DNA from: Levilactobacillus lindianensis | Lineage (GTDB): Bacteria; Bacillota; Bacilli; Lactobacillales; Lactobacillaceae | Direction of reading: 5' to 3' | NCBI RefSeq assembly: GCF_003946095.1 | Contig: NZ_RHOD01000019.1 | Location: 1 to 38,109 of the forward strand | DNA length: 38,109 nt | Part shown: positions 26,312-34,312 of the stretch, one piece after another | Layout of the letters: each line of letters begins with the position of its first letter | Numbering within the stretch: position 1 is the stretch's first letter | The notes under the pieces: model-generated | The model's database searches: none | What the model was told of the DNA's origin: nothing | The model's input: only the letters and a program-made list of their open reading frames with translations | Program-made: the position numbers and the translations under genes

Positions 26312-26344
26312 AAAAAAAACGCACCGAAAGTTCAATCGGTGCGT
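26312..26344 (-). terminator. Terminator of the glutamine-type ABC operon
   Basis: On the minus strand ACGCACCGA and TCGGTGCGT form a 9-bp perfect stem around an 8-base loop, and TTTTTTT follows, about 18 bp after the last permease gene. Confidence 0.9.
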
Positions 26345-26361
26345 CGTTTCAAGTTCAAGTA

Positions 26362-27018
26362 TTAAGCCTGACGCTTTTCCAAGTGGCGTGCCAGTAATGA
26401 CAACAGGTAACAAACCACAAAGTACATCGCCGCAATGGCCACGAACATTGGAATAATGTAGTTGGTGTTCTGCCCATAAATAATCTGGGAACGGAACAAC
26501 ATTTCTGGCAAGAGAATAATCGTCGCTAACGACGTATCCTTAACCAGCGAAATGAATTGGCTCACAATTGCCGGGATCATCTTCACCAAAGCTTGTGGCA
26601 AGACGATATACCAGAGTCCTTGCCAGTAGGTTAACCCATTGGCTCGAGCCCCTTCCATCTGGCCAGAATCTACGGCTTGAATCCCTGAACGAACAATTTC
26701 GGCCAACATTGTCGATTCGAAGATGGTCATAGCGAGAATTGCCGCTGGAATAATTTCCGGCTTAACCCCCAGATTAGGTAACCCGAAGTAAGTAAAGAAC
26801 AGAATCAAAATCAGTGGCAGGTTTCGAATCACATCGATCACGACGCCGACAATGGCAGAGACATACTTAATCTTGACGTAACGAATGACCCCTAGAATGG
26901 CTCCAATAATAAAGCTCCCGATGATGGAAATCACAGAGACTAGTAGCGTGATCCCCAGTCCGCCAAACAGATAGCGGAGGTTGTCAGGGGAGTAGGCGTT
27001 AATAAAGTTTTGTAGCAT
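26362..27018 (-). CDS. glnP: Glutamine-type amino acid ABC transporter permease
   Basis: This encodes 218 residues with five or so membrane segments. The EAA loop GQMEGARANGLTYWQGLWYI is typical of polar amino acid permeases of the HisM/GlnP type, and IRNLPLILILFFTYFGLP is the other family signature. It pairs with the next permease to form the channel. The gene order ATPase, binding protein, permease, permease equals the Bacillus glnQHMP arrangement. ATG; 15 bp after the preceding permease stop. The substrate could be Gln, Glu or Asp. Confidence 0.9.
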   Translation of the reverse strand: MLQNFINAYSPDNLRYLFGGLGITLLVSVISIIGSFIIGAILGVIRYVKIKYVSAIVGVVIDVIRNLPLILILFFTYFGLPNLGVKPEIIPAAILAMTIFESTMLAEIVRSGIQAVDSGQMEGARANGLTYWQGLWYIVLPQALVKMIPAIVSQFISLVKDTSLATIILLPEMLFRSQIIYGQNTNYIIPMFVAIAAMYFVVCYLLSLLARHLEKRQA

Positions 27019-27033
27019 ATCTATTCTCCTCCC

Positions 27034-27672
27034 CTAAGCTAACCGTTTTTCCAGGTAACGCATGTAGTAACTAATTGGTAACGTGATAACCAGATAGAGT
27101 ACCCCGATCGCGGAGTAGGCCGCGATGGTTTGTAACGAACTTGAAGCAATCACGTTTCCCTGATACATCAAGTCGAAGCCACCCACGAAGGCCAGCGTCG
27201 AGGAGTTCTTAACCAGGTTCACAAATTGATTTCCTAATGGCGGAATCACGTACCGAAAAGCTTGTGGTAACACGATGTAGCGCATGCTTTGCCAGAAACT
27301 TAAGCCGTTAGCCCGTGCCCCTTCCATCTGACCCGGATCCACGGACTTAATCCCCGCCCGAACGGTTTCGGCAATGAAGGAAGACGTATACAACGTCAGC
27401 CCAATGGTCCCGGCGGTAAACCCATTCATCTTGACGACGTACAATGGGAAAACGACGAAGAAAAACATCGTGATGACCAGTAAGGGAATGTTCCGGAAAA
27501 TTTCGATGTAGACTCTGGCGATACCGCGAGCAAACTTGCTGGGCGACTCTTCAAGCAGGGCGAAGAACGTCCCGATGATGAGGCTAAGGACCAAGGCAAT
27601 CAGGCTACACAACAGCGTCTGACCTAGCCCATACAGGAGTGTTCCCCCATAATTCTGAAAGATACTAATCAT
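27034..27672 (-). CDS. glnM: Glutamine-type amino acid ABC transporter permease
   Basis: This encodes 212 residues. It is the sister of the following permease, with the EAA loop GQMEGARANGLSFWQSMRYI and the IFRNIPLLVITMFFFVVFP block. Five membrane segments are predicted. Its ATG overlaps the stop of the binding protein gene by 4 bp (27669-27672), so translation is coupled. It forms a heterodimeric channel with the next permease. Confidence 0.9.
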   Translation of the reverse strand: MISIFQNYGGTLLYGLGQTLLCSLIALVLSLIIGTFFALLEESPSKFARGIARVYIEIFRNIPLLVITMFFFVVFPLYVVKMNGFTAGTIGLTLYTSSFIAETVRAGIKSVDPGQMEGARANGLSFWQSMRYIVLPQAFRYVIPPLGNQFVNLVKNSSTLAFVGGFDLMYQGNVIASSSLQTIAAYSAIGVLYLVITLPISYYMRYLEKRLA

Positions 27673-28505
27673 TCTTTAGCCGCCTCCTCGTAGTCGAAGC
27701 CCTTCACGTTGTGGAACCACTTGTGAAGCAGCCGATTATATTCTCCATTAGCTCGGAGTTCTTTTAAGGCCTTATTGGTGGCCTTGACGAAGTCTTGTTG
27801 ATTCTTATCAACCGCGATACCGTAAGGCTCGGAGACAAACGTGCCTCCCGTGACTACATAGCCTGGGTTCTGTACCGACATCCCATATAGAATCCCGTTA
27901 TCGGTCGTCAACGCCTGTCCTTGACCGGACTTCAGGGCCGTCATGGCTTGCGCATAGTCGGTCAGCTGAAGCACCTTGGCGTTGGGTGCCACCTTGGCCA
28001 CGTTCTCGACGGAGTCCGACCCAACAACCCCTAAGACCGTCCCCTTCTCACGGTTCAAGTCCTTAACGTTTTTGATCGCGCTCCCCTTCTTCACCAGAAT
28101 TGATTGGCCGGCAAAGAAGTAGGTGTTCGAAAAGTCAACCTGTTTACGCCGCTCTGGCGTGTTGGTCATCGTGGCCATAATCGCGTCGATGTTCCCATTC
28201 TTTAACATGGGCATCCGGGTAGAACTCGTGACTTGAATGAACTTAGCTTTGGCCTTCTTCCCCAGCATCTGCTTGGTTAGGGCACTGGCTAGGTCCACTT
28301 CAAATCCTTTGATCTTCCCATCCTTGGTATCGAGGAGTCCGAACAACCGGGTATCGGCTTTGACTCCCCATGTAATCGTCTTGGACTGTTGATCCGTATG
28401 CCACACATTACGTGACGATAACGGCTTACTCCCGCAGGCCGTCAGTGTCACCGTGAGTGCAGTCAAGGCAATCAACAAGCCGAGACGTCGAATTAATCTT
28501 TTCAT
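27669..28505 (-). CDS. glnH: Amino acid ABC transporter substrate-binding lipoprotein
   Basis: This encodes 278 residues. The lipobox LTAC puts the lipidated Cys at residue 24. The mature protein is a family 3 solute-binding protein: ITWGVKADTRLFGL (strand 1), GKIKGFEVDLASAL, GNIDAIMATMTNTPERRKQV and DFSNTYFFAGQSILV are its signature blocks, including the conserved Arg of TPERR near the ligand. Ligand likely Gln, Glu or Asp. ATG; 16 bp from the ATPase gene stop. Confidence 0.92.
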   Translation of the reverse strand: MKRLIRRLGLLIALTALTVTLTACGSKPLSSRNVWHTDQQSKTITWGVKADTRLFGLLDTKDGKIKGFEVDLASALTKQMLGKKAKAKFIQVTSSTRMPMLKNGNIDAIMATMTNTPERRKQVDFSNTYFFAGQSILVKKGSAIKNVKDLNREKGTVLGVVGSDSVENVAKVAPNAKVLQLTDYAQAMTALKSGQGQALTTDNGILYGMSVQNPGYVVTGGTFVSEPYGIAVDKNQQDFVKATNKALKELRANGEYNRLLHKWFHNVKGFDYEEAAKE

Positions 28506-28521
28506 TTCGATATCCCCCCAA

Positions 28522-29262
28522 CTAGTGAGTCAAAATCTTACTTAAGAATTGACGAGCCCGTTCATTGGTTGGCTGACCATCGAAGAACTGTTCCTTAGTG
28601 TCGTCTTCCAAAACGCGGCCATCCGCCATAAAAATAACCCGGTTGGCCACTTCACGAGCGAAGCCCATTTCGTGAGTCACGACGAGAGACGTCATACTGG
28701 AGTCTCTGGCAATCGTCTTCATAACATTCAGAACATCATCAATCATTTCCGGATCCAAGGCACTGGTGGGTTCATCGAACAGCAAACACTTTGGCTTCAT
28801 AGCTAGTGACCGCGCAATGGCGATTCGTTGCTGTTGGCCCCCAGAGAGTTGTGAAGGCATCTTAGGCGCCTGGTCGGCCAGGCCCACGCGGTCAAGCATC
28901 TCCATGGCAACCTTCTTGTTCTCGGCTTCATCTCGGTGTAACACAATTCGTGGGGCTAACATGATGTTCTCCAAGATGGTCTTGTTGGCATAGAGATTAA
29001 AGTGTTGAAACACCATCCCCACGTTCTTGCGAATTCGGTTCATATCTGTCTTAGGGTTGGCAAGGTCTTGACCGTTCACGATCAGTTGCCCGTGACGAAT
29101 GGATTCCAACCCATTGACGGTCCGGATCAGTGTCGACTTCCCGGAACCGGAAGGACCAATCAGCACGACCGTTTCGCCGGCCTCAATCGTCAGATTAATA
29201 TTGTGAAGCGCGTGAAAGTCACCATAGTACTTTTCCACGTTGTGAAATTCAATCATTGACAT
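28522..29262 (-). CDS. glnQ: Amino acid ABC transporter ATPase
   Basis: This encodes 246 residues from the ATG at 29260-29262 (MSMIEFHNVEKYYG), 8 bases after AGGGGG. A longer frame opens at 29292 but runs across the ribosome binding site. Walker A GPSGSGKST, Q-loop VFQHFNLYANKT, signature LSGGQQQRIAIARSL, Walker B CLLFDEPTSALDPE and the switch His in VVTHEMGFA are complete. It is the first gene of the operon, preceded by a long 5' leader. Confidence 0.94.
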   Translation of the reverse strand: MSMIEFHNVEKYYGDFHALHNINLTIEAGETVVLIGPSGSGKSTLIRTVNGLESIRHGQLIVNGQDLANPKTDMNRIRKNVGMVFQHFNLYANKTILENIMLAPRIVLHRDEAENKKVAMEMLDRVGLADQAPKMPSQLSGGQQQRIAIARSLAMKPKCLLFDEPTSALDPEMIDDVLNVMKTIARDSSMTSLVVTHEMGFAREVANRVIFMADGRVLEDDTKEQFFDGQPTNERARQFLSKILTH

Positions 29263-29440
29263 AAGCTTTTCCCCCTGCTTGATTAATCGCATTTTTAAAA
29301 AATTGTTTCGGCTTACATGAATACTTATGCAAACTGATTATCCGTCGCGTTATCCCGCCGCCAAACGAATCCAGCGGCGACCTATCAACCCTCTCGACGA
29401 TCGCGCGCATCCGCGTCGCGACCTGAATTGATTAGGGTCT
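29263..29440 (-). promoter_or_regulatory. Long GC-rich 5' leader of the glutamine-type operon
   Basis: From the promoter at 29448-29476 the mRNA would carry about 180 nt before the first gene. It holds a hairpin CGCCGC/GCGGCG (29356-29379) and a second GC-rich, CG-rich pairing region (about 29393-29421), with an AT-rich stretch before the ribosome binding site. No known riboswitch or T-box core is recognised. Confidence 0.45.
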
Positions 29441-29447
29441 AATTCAA

Positions 29448-29476
29448 AGTTTAAACCAAAAAAATAACCCGGTCAA
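29448..29476 (-). promoter_or_regulatory. Promoter of the glutamine-type ABC operon
   Basis: TTGACC (29471-29476) and TAAACT (29448-29453) on the minus strand are separated by exactly 17 bases. Confidence 0.65.
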
Positions 29477-29635
29477 AACAAACACTTCCCATATGGCGAC
29501 CCCCGAAAAAAGTTTAGGCCGCTTAATATTAGATGTACCAGGGATTTTCTTCATGACGGTATCCCCTGAAAAAATAAATGTCTTGACGCCATGTTTGGTC
29601 GGAAAGTGACTAAATTTCCAATTTTCAGAGAAAAT

Positions 29636-29675
29636 AAAAAGGCCCCGCGGCTAAATTACCTAGCCTGAGGTCCTT
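29636..29675 (-). terminator. Terminator after the membrane protein gene
   Basis: On the minus strand an imperfect hairpin (GGCTA with TAGCC, outer AAGGACC with GGGCCTT) is followed by TTTTATTTT, about 40 bp after the stop at 29714. Confidence 0.7.
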
Positions 29676-29713
29676 CACAGTTTTGTTATGCTATTGAACT
29701 TTCAATGCCATCC

Positions 29714-30622
29714 CTAATGATGGTAACGCGACGTCCGCGTCATCGGTTCCGACTCTCGAGTCGGCGTTACGGGTGACGTCTCACGGGTAACCCGTGAGGC
29801 TGTGGTTGTCGTTGACCCTTGGTGCTTATAGGCCAACTGCACGGCCACTTGGAAATCATTGTCCTGTTCGATCAGACTCGTCCGACCGAGAACCTTGAAA
29901 GGTCCCCCGACCAACGTGGCATTGGCCAGATACAATTCGATCTGGTCCTGAACGTCAGCTACCTTTTGAAGGCCAACCGTCGCTACTACCCCAACCCGCT
30001 GCTTTTCCGCTTGGTTAATACCAGCATAAACCACGAGCTGATTGTCTTGGGTCTGCATCTCAAAGTAAGGGATCAGCACCCCTGGCCCCGAAGCGTAGAC
30101 TGGCTTTCCGAATTTCCGAACCTGATCGGTAATCTCGCGGTCACCGAGACCGGAATAATCCATTCGCAGCAATTGATTCTGCTGTAACCGAGTTGCCAGA
30201 TTCTGAATATTCTGTAATTCGATTGTGGATGATGACAATTTCCCGGGCAATATCTTTTTCTCATCAAAATACCCATTGGCTGGAATGTTGCGACCCCCAA
30301 TGACCGGCTTACCCGTTTCCAGGTCGGCGTCCTTGGGCTTCATGTGCAGCCACTTCTCAATCTTCGGTGAGATGTCGAAGGGTGCCTTCTTCTTGGTGAA
30401 GTAGTACATCGTATTGAGATAAACGAAGTAGAGCATCACCACGGCAATCGCCAGAATTAACAATCCCCAGAAAGGATGGCCATTTTGGAGATAACGGAAC
30501 CCAATGTAGAACAGGTAGAGATTTCCTAGGACCCCGAGCACCGTGTAAATGCGGTTCTTCAGCTTAACACTCACATTGATATAACCTAAGTAGTGGTTAA
30601 TCATATCCAGAAAACTAAGCAT
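29714..30622 (-). CDS. Membrane protein of unknown function, two N-terminal helices
   Basis: This encodes 302 residues. Two hydrophobic segments (about 26-46 and 50-73: VLGVLGNLYLFYIGF and FWGLLILAIAVVMLYFVYL) form a hairpin anchor. The rest is a soluble domain of about 190 residues with mixed strands and helices (GLGDREITDQVRKFGKPVY, LVVYAGINQAEKQRVGVVA). The C-terminal 35 residues are low in complexity, Ser/Thr/Arg-rich. I do not recognise the family; such proteins seem confined to lactobacilli. It begins 20 bp after the Ser-rich protein gene, with AAAGGGGG before ATG, so the two are a pair. Confidence 0.7.
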   Translation of the reverse strand: MLSFLDMINHYLGYINVSVKLKNRIYTVLGVLGNLYLFYIGFRYLQNGHPFWGLLILAIAVVMLYFVYLNTMYYFTKKKAPFDISPKIEKWLHMKPKDADLETGKPVIGGRNIPANGYFDEKKILPGKLSSSTIELQNIQNLATRLQQNQLLRMDYSGLGDREITDQVRKFGKPVYASGPGVLIPYFEMQTQDNQLVVYAGINQAEKQRVGVVATVGLQKVADVQDQIELYLANATLVGGPFKVLGRTSLIEQDNDFQVAVQLAYKHQGSTTTTASRVTRETSPVTPTRESEPMTRTSRYHH

Positions 30623-30642
30623 TATCGGTCCCCCTTTCTGTC

Positions 30643-31119
30643 TTATTCACCCGCGTTAGTGGTCCCACTGTAAGTGTGAGAACTCTGGGTGGTCGTATCG
30701 TTTGCCGTGTCATCAGAAGTCCCGGCATCATCTTCCGTCGTGTCATGAGTACTGGACGAGGTCGTCGATGAAGACGACGTTCCAGTATTGCCAGTCGACG
30801 TGTCATGCGAATTTTCCGTTTCCGACGTGCTGTCCGCCGAAGAACTCTGCGTCGTCGATGAACTACTACTGCTACTGCTTTCGTCAGACGACTCACTGCT
30901 AGAGGAATCCGAATCCTTTTTCTTCTTTGAGCTATCGTCGCTTTCCTTTTTCTTAGAACTCGTCGACGAATTCGACACAACTGAGGAGGTCTGCGAAGTC
31001 CGCGTCGCTCCTTCATTAGTCTTGGTGACCGAATTGGTAACCACGTTAGTCGCCCCGAGTGCCAAGGCCATTGAGACCAAGGCAAATGGCGTGATAAACG
31101 GTGGTGTGCGGTATGCCAT
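30643..31119 (-). CDS. Ser/Thr/Asp-rich low-complexity protein with an N-terminal membrane segment
   Basis: This encodes 158 residues. One hydrophobic stretch (FITPFALVSMALALGA) near the N-terminus acts as a signal or anchor. From about residue 35 the protein is almost only Ser, Thr, Asp, Glu and Lys, including an eight-serine run and KKKKDSDSSSSESSDES. This looks like a disordered, wall-spanning or glycosylated spacer. There is no LPxTG motif. GGGAGGA precedes ATG. It is co-transcribed with the membrane protein gene 20 bp downstream, so they may act together at the surface. The opposite and shifted frames are open as a side effect of biased composition. Confidence 0.7.
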   Translation of the reverse strand: MAYRTPPFITPFALVSMALALGATNVVTNSVTKTNEGATRTSQTSSVVSNSSTSSKKKESDDSSKKKKDSDSSSSESSDESSSSSSSSTTQSSSADSTSETENSHDTSTGNTGTSSSSTTSSSTHDTTEDDAGTSDDTANDTTTQSSHTYSGTTNAGE

Positions 31120-31194
31120 GTCGTCATCCTCCCTTCACAATTACTCATTACATCTATTATCCCACGTGGAACTCAAAAATCTCTCAAATTTCTC

Positions 31195-31653
31195 TTAATT
31201 TTTAGCTAAGCTCTCAGTGGTTACACCGGCCGCCTTGCAGTCGGCACAGAGGCCATACAGTTCAAAGCTATGACCGGTCACTTCACACCCTGGCAGTTGA
31301 TCCGTGAAGAACGCCATGGGGCACATCTTTAGTTCCATCACCTTACCACAATTCTGGCAGATGAAGTGATGGTGATGGGGATGCCGTGCGTCACACTGGT
31401 ACTTGACACGCGTCCGCTCCTGTTCCGTGTTTTGTTCGACAATGCCGACTTCCTCGAACTCTTTCAAGTTGCGATAGACGGTGTTATGACTCATCCCCGG
31501 GAACTCGGTGCGCATGTAAGCATCGACGGTCACCACATCCGTGTAATGGCTCTGGTTGGTTAGCAAAAATTCTAACAACGCGTGCCGTTGCTTGGTTAAC
31601 TTCAACTTATTCTTTCTTAAAACAGCCACAGCGGCGTTTAACGATTCTGCCAT
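31195..31653 (-). CDS. Fur-family metalloregulator (Fur/PerR/Zur type)
   Basis: This encodes 152 residues from ATG (31651-31653), 9 bases after GAAGGAGG; a longer frame to 31728 has no ribosome binding site. The winged-helix part reads LTKQRHALLEFLLTNQSHYT and PGMSHNTVYRNLKEFEEVGI. The dimerisation domain has the His-rich HPHHHHFICQNCGK block and a second CADC, giving the two CxxC pairs of the structural zinc site. Fur-family proteins sense iron, zinc, manganese or peroxide; which one is not decidable here. It lies 80 bp after the guanylate-kinase-like gene, where a TTGAGT-N17-GACACT promoter is possible. Confidence 0.93.
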   Translation of the reverse strand: MAESLNAAVAVLRKNKLKLTKQRHALLEFLLTNQSHYTDVVTVDAYMRTEFPGMSHNTVYRNLKEFEEVGIVEQNTEQERTRVKYQCDARHPHHHHFICQNCGKVMELKMCPMAFFTDQLPGCEVTGHSFELYGLCADCKAAGVTTESLAKN

Positions 31654-31733
31654 GATGGGCGGCCTCCTTCTCAAATTTTGTCCGAATTCCTTGATAGTGT
31701 CGCATATTTCAGGGATAAACTCAACCAAATCGC

Positions 31734-32294
31734 TTAGTCTGCCTGCAAGGTACGCATCAGGTTGGCCAGCTTAACTTGGGTCTGAGACCAGTTATCATTG
31801 TTGATCTGAATAGCACGTCCCTGTAAGGCTAGTGGCATGGTCAGATCACGTCGATACTCGGCACTAGCAAAGCGCTGTTGGACCATCAGCTGGTCATCCC
31901 CGCGGCGCGTCACCCGATGCATCAATGACTCGGGATCACTCACCGTTAGGAATAGCACCACGGCCTGGTCCCCCAACTCTTCCTGATAGGTCACCGCACC
32001 CTTGGAATCAAGGACGATGGCCACGAAAGGACTCCGTTCGAACCCCGCCGCCAAGCCTTCACGCGAAGACCCGTACCGATAGCCAGCGTAGTGAACCGAT
32101 TCCAAATAGTGCTTCTGTTCAAAACTCGTGGCCGTTTCGAAATAGTAATCACGCCCATCAACTTCGCCGGGACGGGGATGCCGAGTGGTGTGCGTGATTA
32201 CTTTGGTGACTGGATAGTGTTCGACCAGGTAGTCTTGAACTGTCGTTTTACCGGTCCCCGTCGCCCCGGTAATCACTAAGACTTTATTTGCCAT
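31734..32294 (-). CDS. Guanylate kinase-like protein
   Basis: This encodes 186 residues. The P-loop is GATGTGKTT (guanylate kinases mostly have G-P-S-G-x-G-K). The GMP-binding block TTRHPRPGEVDGRDYYF follows near residue 36, and the lid/Arg segment RVTRRGDD near 130. The fold is therefore Gmk-like and it may phosphorylate GMP or a related nucleotide, but the N-terminal loop differs, and an essential gmk normally sits elsewhere, next to rpoZ. It overlaps the Nudix gene upstream by 11 bp, so the two are translationally linked. Confidence 0.83.
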   Translation of the reverse strand: MANKVLVITGATGTGKTTVQDYLVEHYPVTKVITHTTRHPRPGEVDGRDYYFETATSFEQKHYLESVHYAGYRYGSSREGLAAGFERSPFVAIVLDSKGAVTYQEELGDQAVVLFLTVSDPESLMHRVTRRGDDQLMVQQRFASAEYRRDLTMPLALQGRAIQINNDNWSQTQVKLANLMRTLQAD

Positions 32295-32709
32295 GGGTCG
32301 ACCCCACTAGATAGTCGTTGGCCTGGTCCAATAAGCCTTTAAGGTTGTCAAATGTCAGCCGATCGCGGGCCTCACTGTAAGGCAACCAGGCCGTGGCACT
32401 GATTTCAATCTTTTGCCGGTCAATTGTCACAGTCGTTGGAACCTCTGCCGTAAAAAGCACCACGTGTTTGTGATGGCCATTGGCCATGTCGTAGTCGAGG
32501 TCAGCATGAAATTCCGTCGCCACGTCAACTTCTAAGCCCGTCTCTTCACGAATCTCACGTTGGGCCGTAGCAACATCCGTCTCTTGTCCTTCAACGTGAC
32601 CTTTAGGAAATCCCCAGAAGTCACTGGTAGCACTCTTTAACAATAAATAATAGGGCACACCAGCACGGCGCTGATAAACCACGGCGCCACTTGCACGTTC
32701 AGTAATCAT
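32284..32709 (-). CDS. Nudix hydrolase (Ap4A hydrolase-like)
   Basis: This encodes 141 residues. A complete Nudix box runs from G37 to L59 (GHVEG, then AQREIREETGL), with the preceding FWGFPKGH block as in diadenosine tetraphosphate hydrolases. It would hydrolyse nucleoside-diphosphate-linked compounds with Mg2+. It starts with ATG after AGGAGG and is the first gene of a leftward set with the guanylate kinase-like gene. Divergent from the permease gene. Confidence 0.9.
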   Translation of the reverse strand: MITERASGAVVYQRRAGVPYYLLLKSATSDFWGFPKGHVEGQETDVATAQREIREETGLEVDVATEFHADLDYDMANGHHKHVVLFTAEVPTTVTIDRQKIEISATAWLPYSEARDRLTFDNLKGLLDQANDYLVGSTHGK

Positions 32710-32813
32710 GACTAGCGTTCCTCCTCGTTATTAGTTCTGTTCTATTTTAGCCCGAAAGTCCCCCTAACGGAAAGGTTTTCCTTGGTATTTTTAAAAACAA
32801 CTAGCAACTCTCA

Positions 32814-32843
32814 TTGACTTTTAATTTAAGTCTAGGGTACACT
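32814..32843 (+). promoter_or_regulatory. Promoter of the amino acid permease gene
   Basis: TTGACT (32814-32819) and TACACT (32838-32843) are separated by 18 bases, about 35 bp before the ATG. AAGGAGG precedes the start. Confidence 0.65.
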
Positions 32844-32878
32844 ATCCGAGATATCACCATTAATTAAGGAGGCTTCTT

Positions 32879-34273
32879 ATGGCTATTTCGCGAATTTTCC
32901 GCCGCGAACGCTTAGATAATTATTTAGAAAGTGACCAGCACTTTGCCAAGACGATGTCGGCAAAGGACTTGATGTCACTGGGTATTGGCGCGGTGATTGG
33001 GACCGGGATCTTCATTCTCCCCGGGACCATCGCAGCCCAGTACAGCGGACCGGGAATCGTGTTGTCTTTTCTCCTCGCCGCTATCGTCTGTTCCACTGCG
33101 GCGATGTGCTACGCCGAATTTGCCTCCGTCCTACCGGTCGCCGGATCTGCTTACTCCTACGGAAACCTGGTCTTCGGCGAAATCATTGGCTGGGTCCTGG
33201 GATGGGCCCTTATCCTGGAGTATGTGTTGGCCGTGGCCGCCGTCGCCAATTCCTTCGGGGCGTATTTTAACTCCCTTCTGAAGGGATTCCACTTAGCCCT
33301 ACCGACGGCTGTGACGGGGCCTTATGACCCGGCTCACGGCACCTACGGCAATATCATTGCCATCCTCGTCGTCATCCTGATTAGCTGGCTGCTCAGCCGA
33401 GGCATGCGAGAATCGATGCGTATTAACAATGTCATCGTGATCGTTAAAATTGCCATTATTATTCTTTTCGTCTTGGTGGGCATCTTCTACGTCAAACCAG
33501 CTAATTGGCACCCCTTCGCTCCCTTTGGCACCAAAGGAATTCTCCGGGGCGCCTCGACCGTGTTCTTTGCTTACTTAGGTTTCGACGTTGTCTCGGCCTC
33601 TGCCGCCGAAGTCAAGAATCCCAAAAAGAACATGCCGATTGGGATCATTGGCACCCTTGTCGTGGCCTCCGTGCTCTACATGTTGGTGGCCGTGGTCCTC
33701 ACGGGGATGGTGCACTACACACGCCTCAACGTGGCCGACCCCGTGGCCTTTGCCCTAACGCTGGTCCATCAAGATTGGACATCCGGAATTATCTCGCTGG
33801 GGGCACTCGCGGGGATGTTCACCATGATGGTCACCATGATTTACAGTTCGTCTCGTCTAATCTACTCGATCGGTCGTGACGGTCTGTTACCAAAGTTCTT
33901 AGGTAAGATCGACGATGAAACGGGAACTCCCCGGAACAGTCTCGCCGTGATTACCGTGGTCATTGCGCTTCTCGGGGGCTTCGTTCCCCTAGCCCAACTG
34001 ACCAACTTGGTAAACATCGGGACTCTGGTGGCCTTCCTCTTCGTATCCTTCGGGATTTTGCGGCTCCGGCATCTCAAGGGCCTACCCCAAAACTCTGGTT
34101 TCAAGGTCCCCCTCTATCCCGTCTTGCCCATTATTTCGGGACTCCTGTGCTTTGGCATGATGCTTCAGTTACCCGCCGAAACCTGGATGGCATCATCCAT
34201 TTGGTTTGCGCTTGGCCTGGTAATTTATTTCAGCTATGGCTTACATCACAGCCGCTTAAATGATCAGGATTAA
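32879..34273 (+). CDS. APC-family amino acid permease (CAT-like)
   Basis: This encodes 464 residues with 12 membrane segments. The N-terminal block MSLGIGAVIGTGIFILPGTI is the unwound helix 1 of APC transporters, and GASTVFFAYLGFDVVSASAAE (near residue 220) is the helix 6 substrate-site region of the cationic amino acid transporter group, followed by VKNPKKNMPIGI. It imports amino acids with protons; the exact substrate is unknown. It stands upstream of pepX with a 39-bp gap, so shared transcription with peptide breakdown is likely. Confidence 0.92.
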   Translation: MAISRIFRRERLDNYLESDQHFAKTMSAKDLMSLGIGAVIGTGIFILPGTIAAQYSGPGIVLSFLLAAIVCSTAAMCYAEFASVLPVAGSAYSYGNLVFGEIIGWVLGWALILEYVLAVAAVANSFGAYFNSLLKGFHLALPTAVTGPYDPAHGTYGNIIAILVVILISWLLSRGMRESMRINNVIVIVKIAIIILFVLVGIFYVKPANWHPFAPFGTKGILRGASTVFFAYLGFDVVSASAAEVKNPKKNMPIGIIGTLVVASVLYMLVAVVLTGMVHYTRLNVADPVAFALTLVHQDWTSGIISLGALAGMFTMMVTMIYSSSRLIYSIGRDGLLPKFLGKIDDETGTPRNSLAVITVVIALLGGFVPLAQLTNLVNIGTLVAFLFVSFGILRLRHLKGLPQNSGFKVPLYPVLPIISGLLCFGMMLQLPAETWMASSIWFALGLVIYFSYGLHHSRLNDQD

Positions 34274-34312
34274 AATTAGTTAGTCAGACTTTAGAAAAGG
34301 TAGGCGATCGTT

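Noticed and set aside
29620-29640. CodY-like box AATTTTCAGAGAAAAT
   Set aside because: It has an extra base compared with AATTTTCWGAAAATT, lies in a convergent or terminator area, and CodY is absent from many lactobacilli.
30615-31198. Alternative frames over the Ser-rich gene: an Arg-rich minus-strand frame and a Ser/Leu-rich plus-strand frame
   Set aside because: They arise from the repetitive Ser/Asp codons. Only the frame 30643-31119 has a good ribosome binding site, a sensible membrane segment and tight spacing to the next gene.
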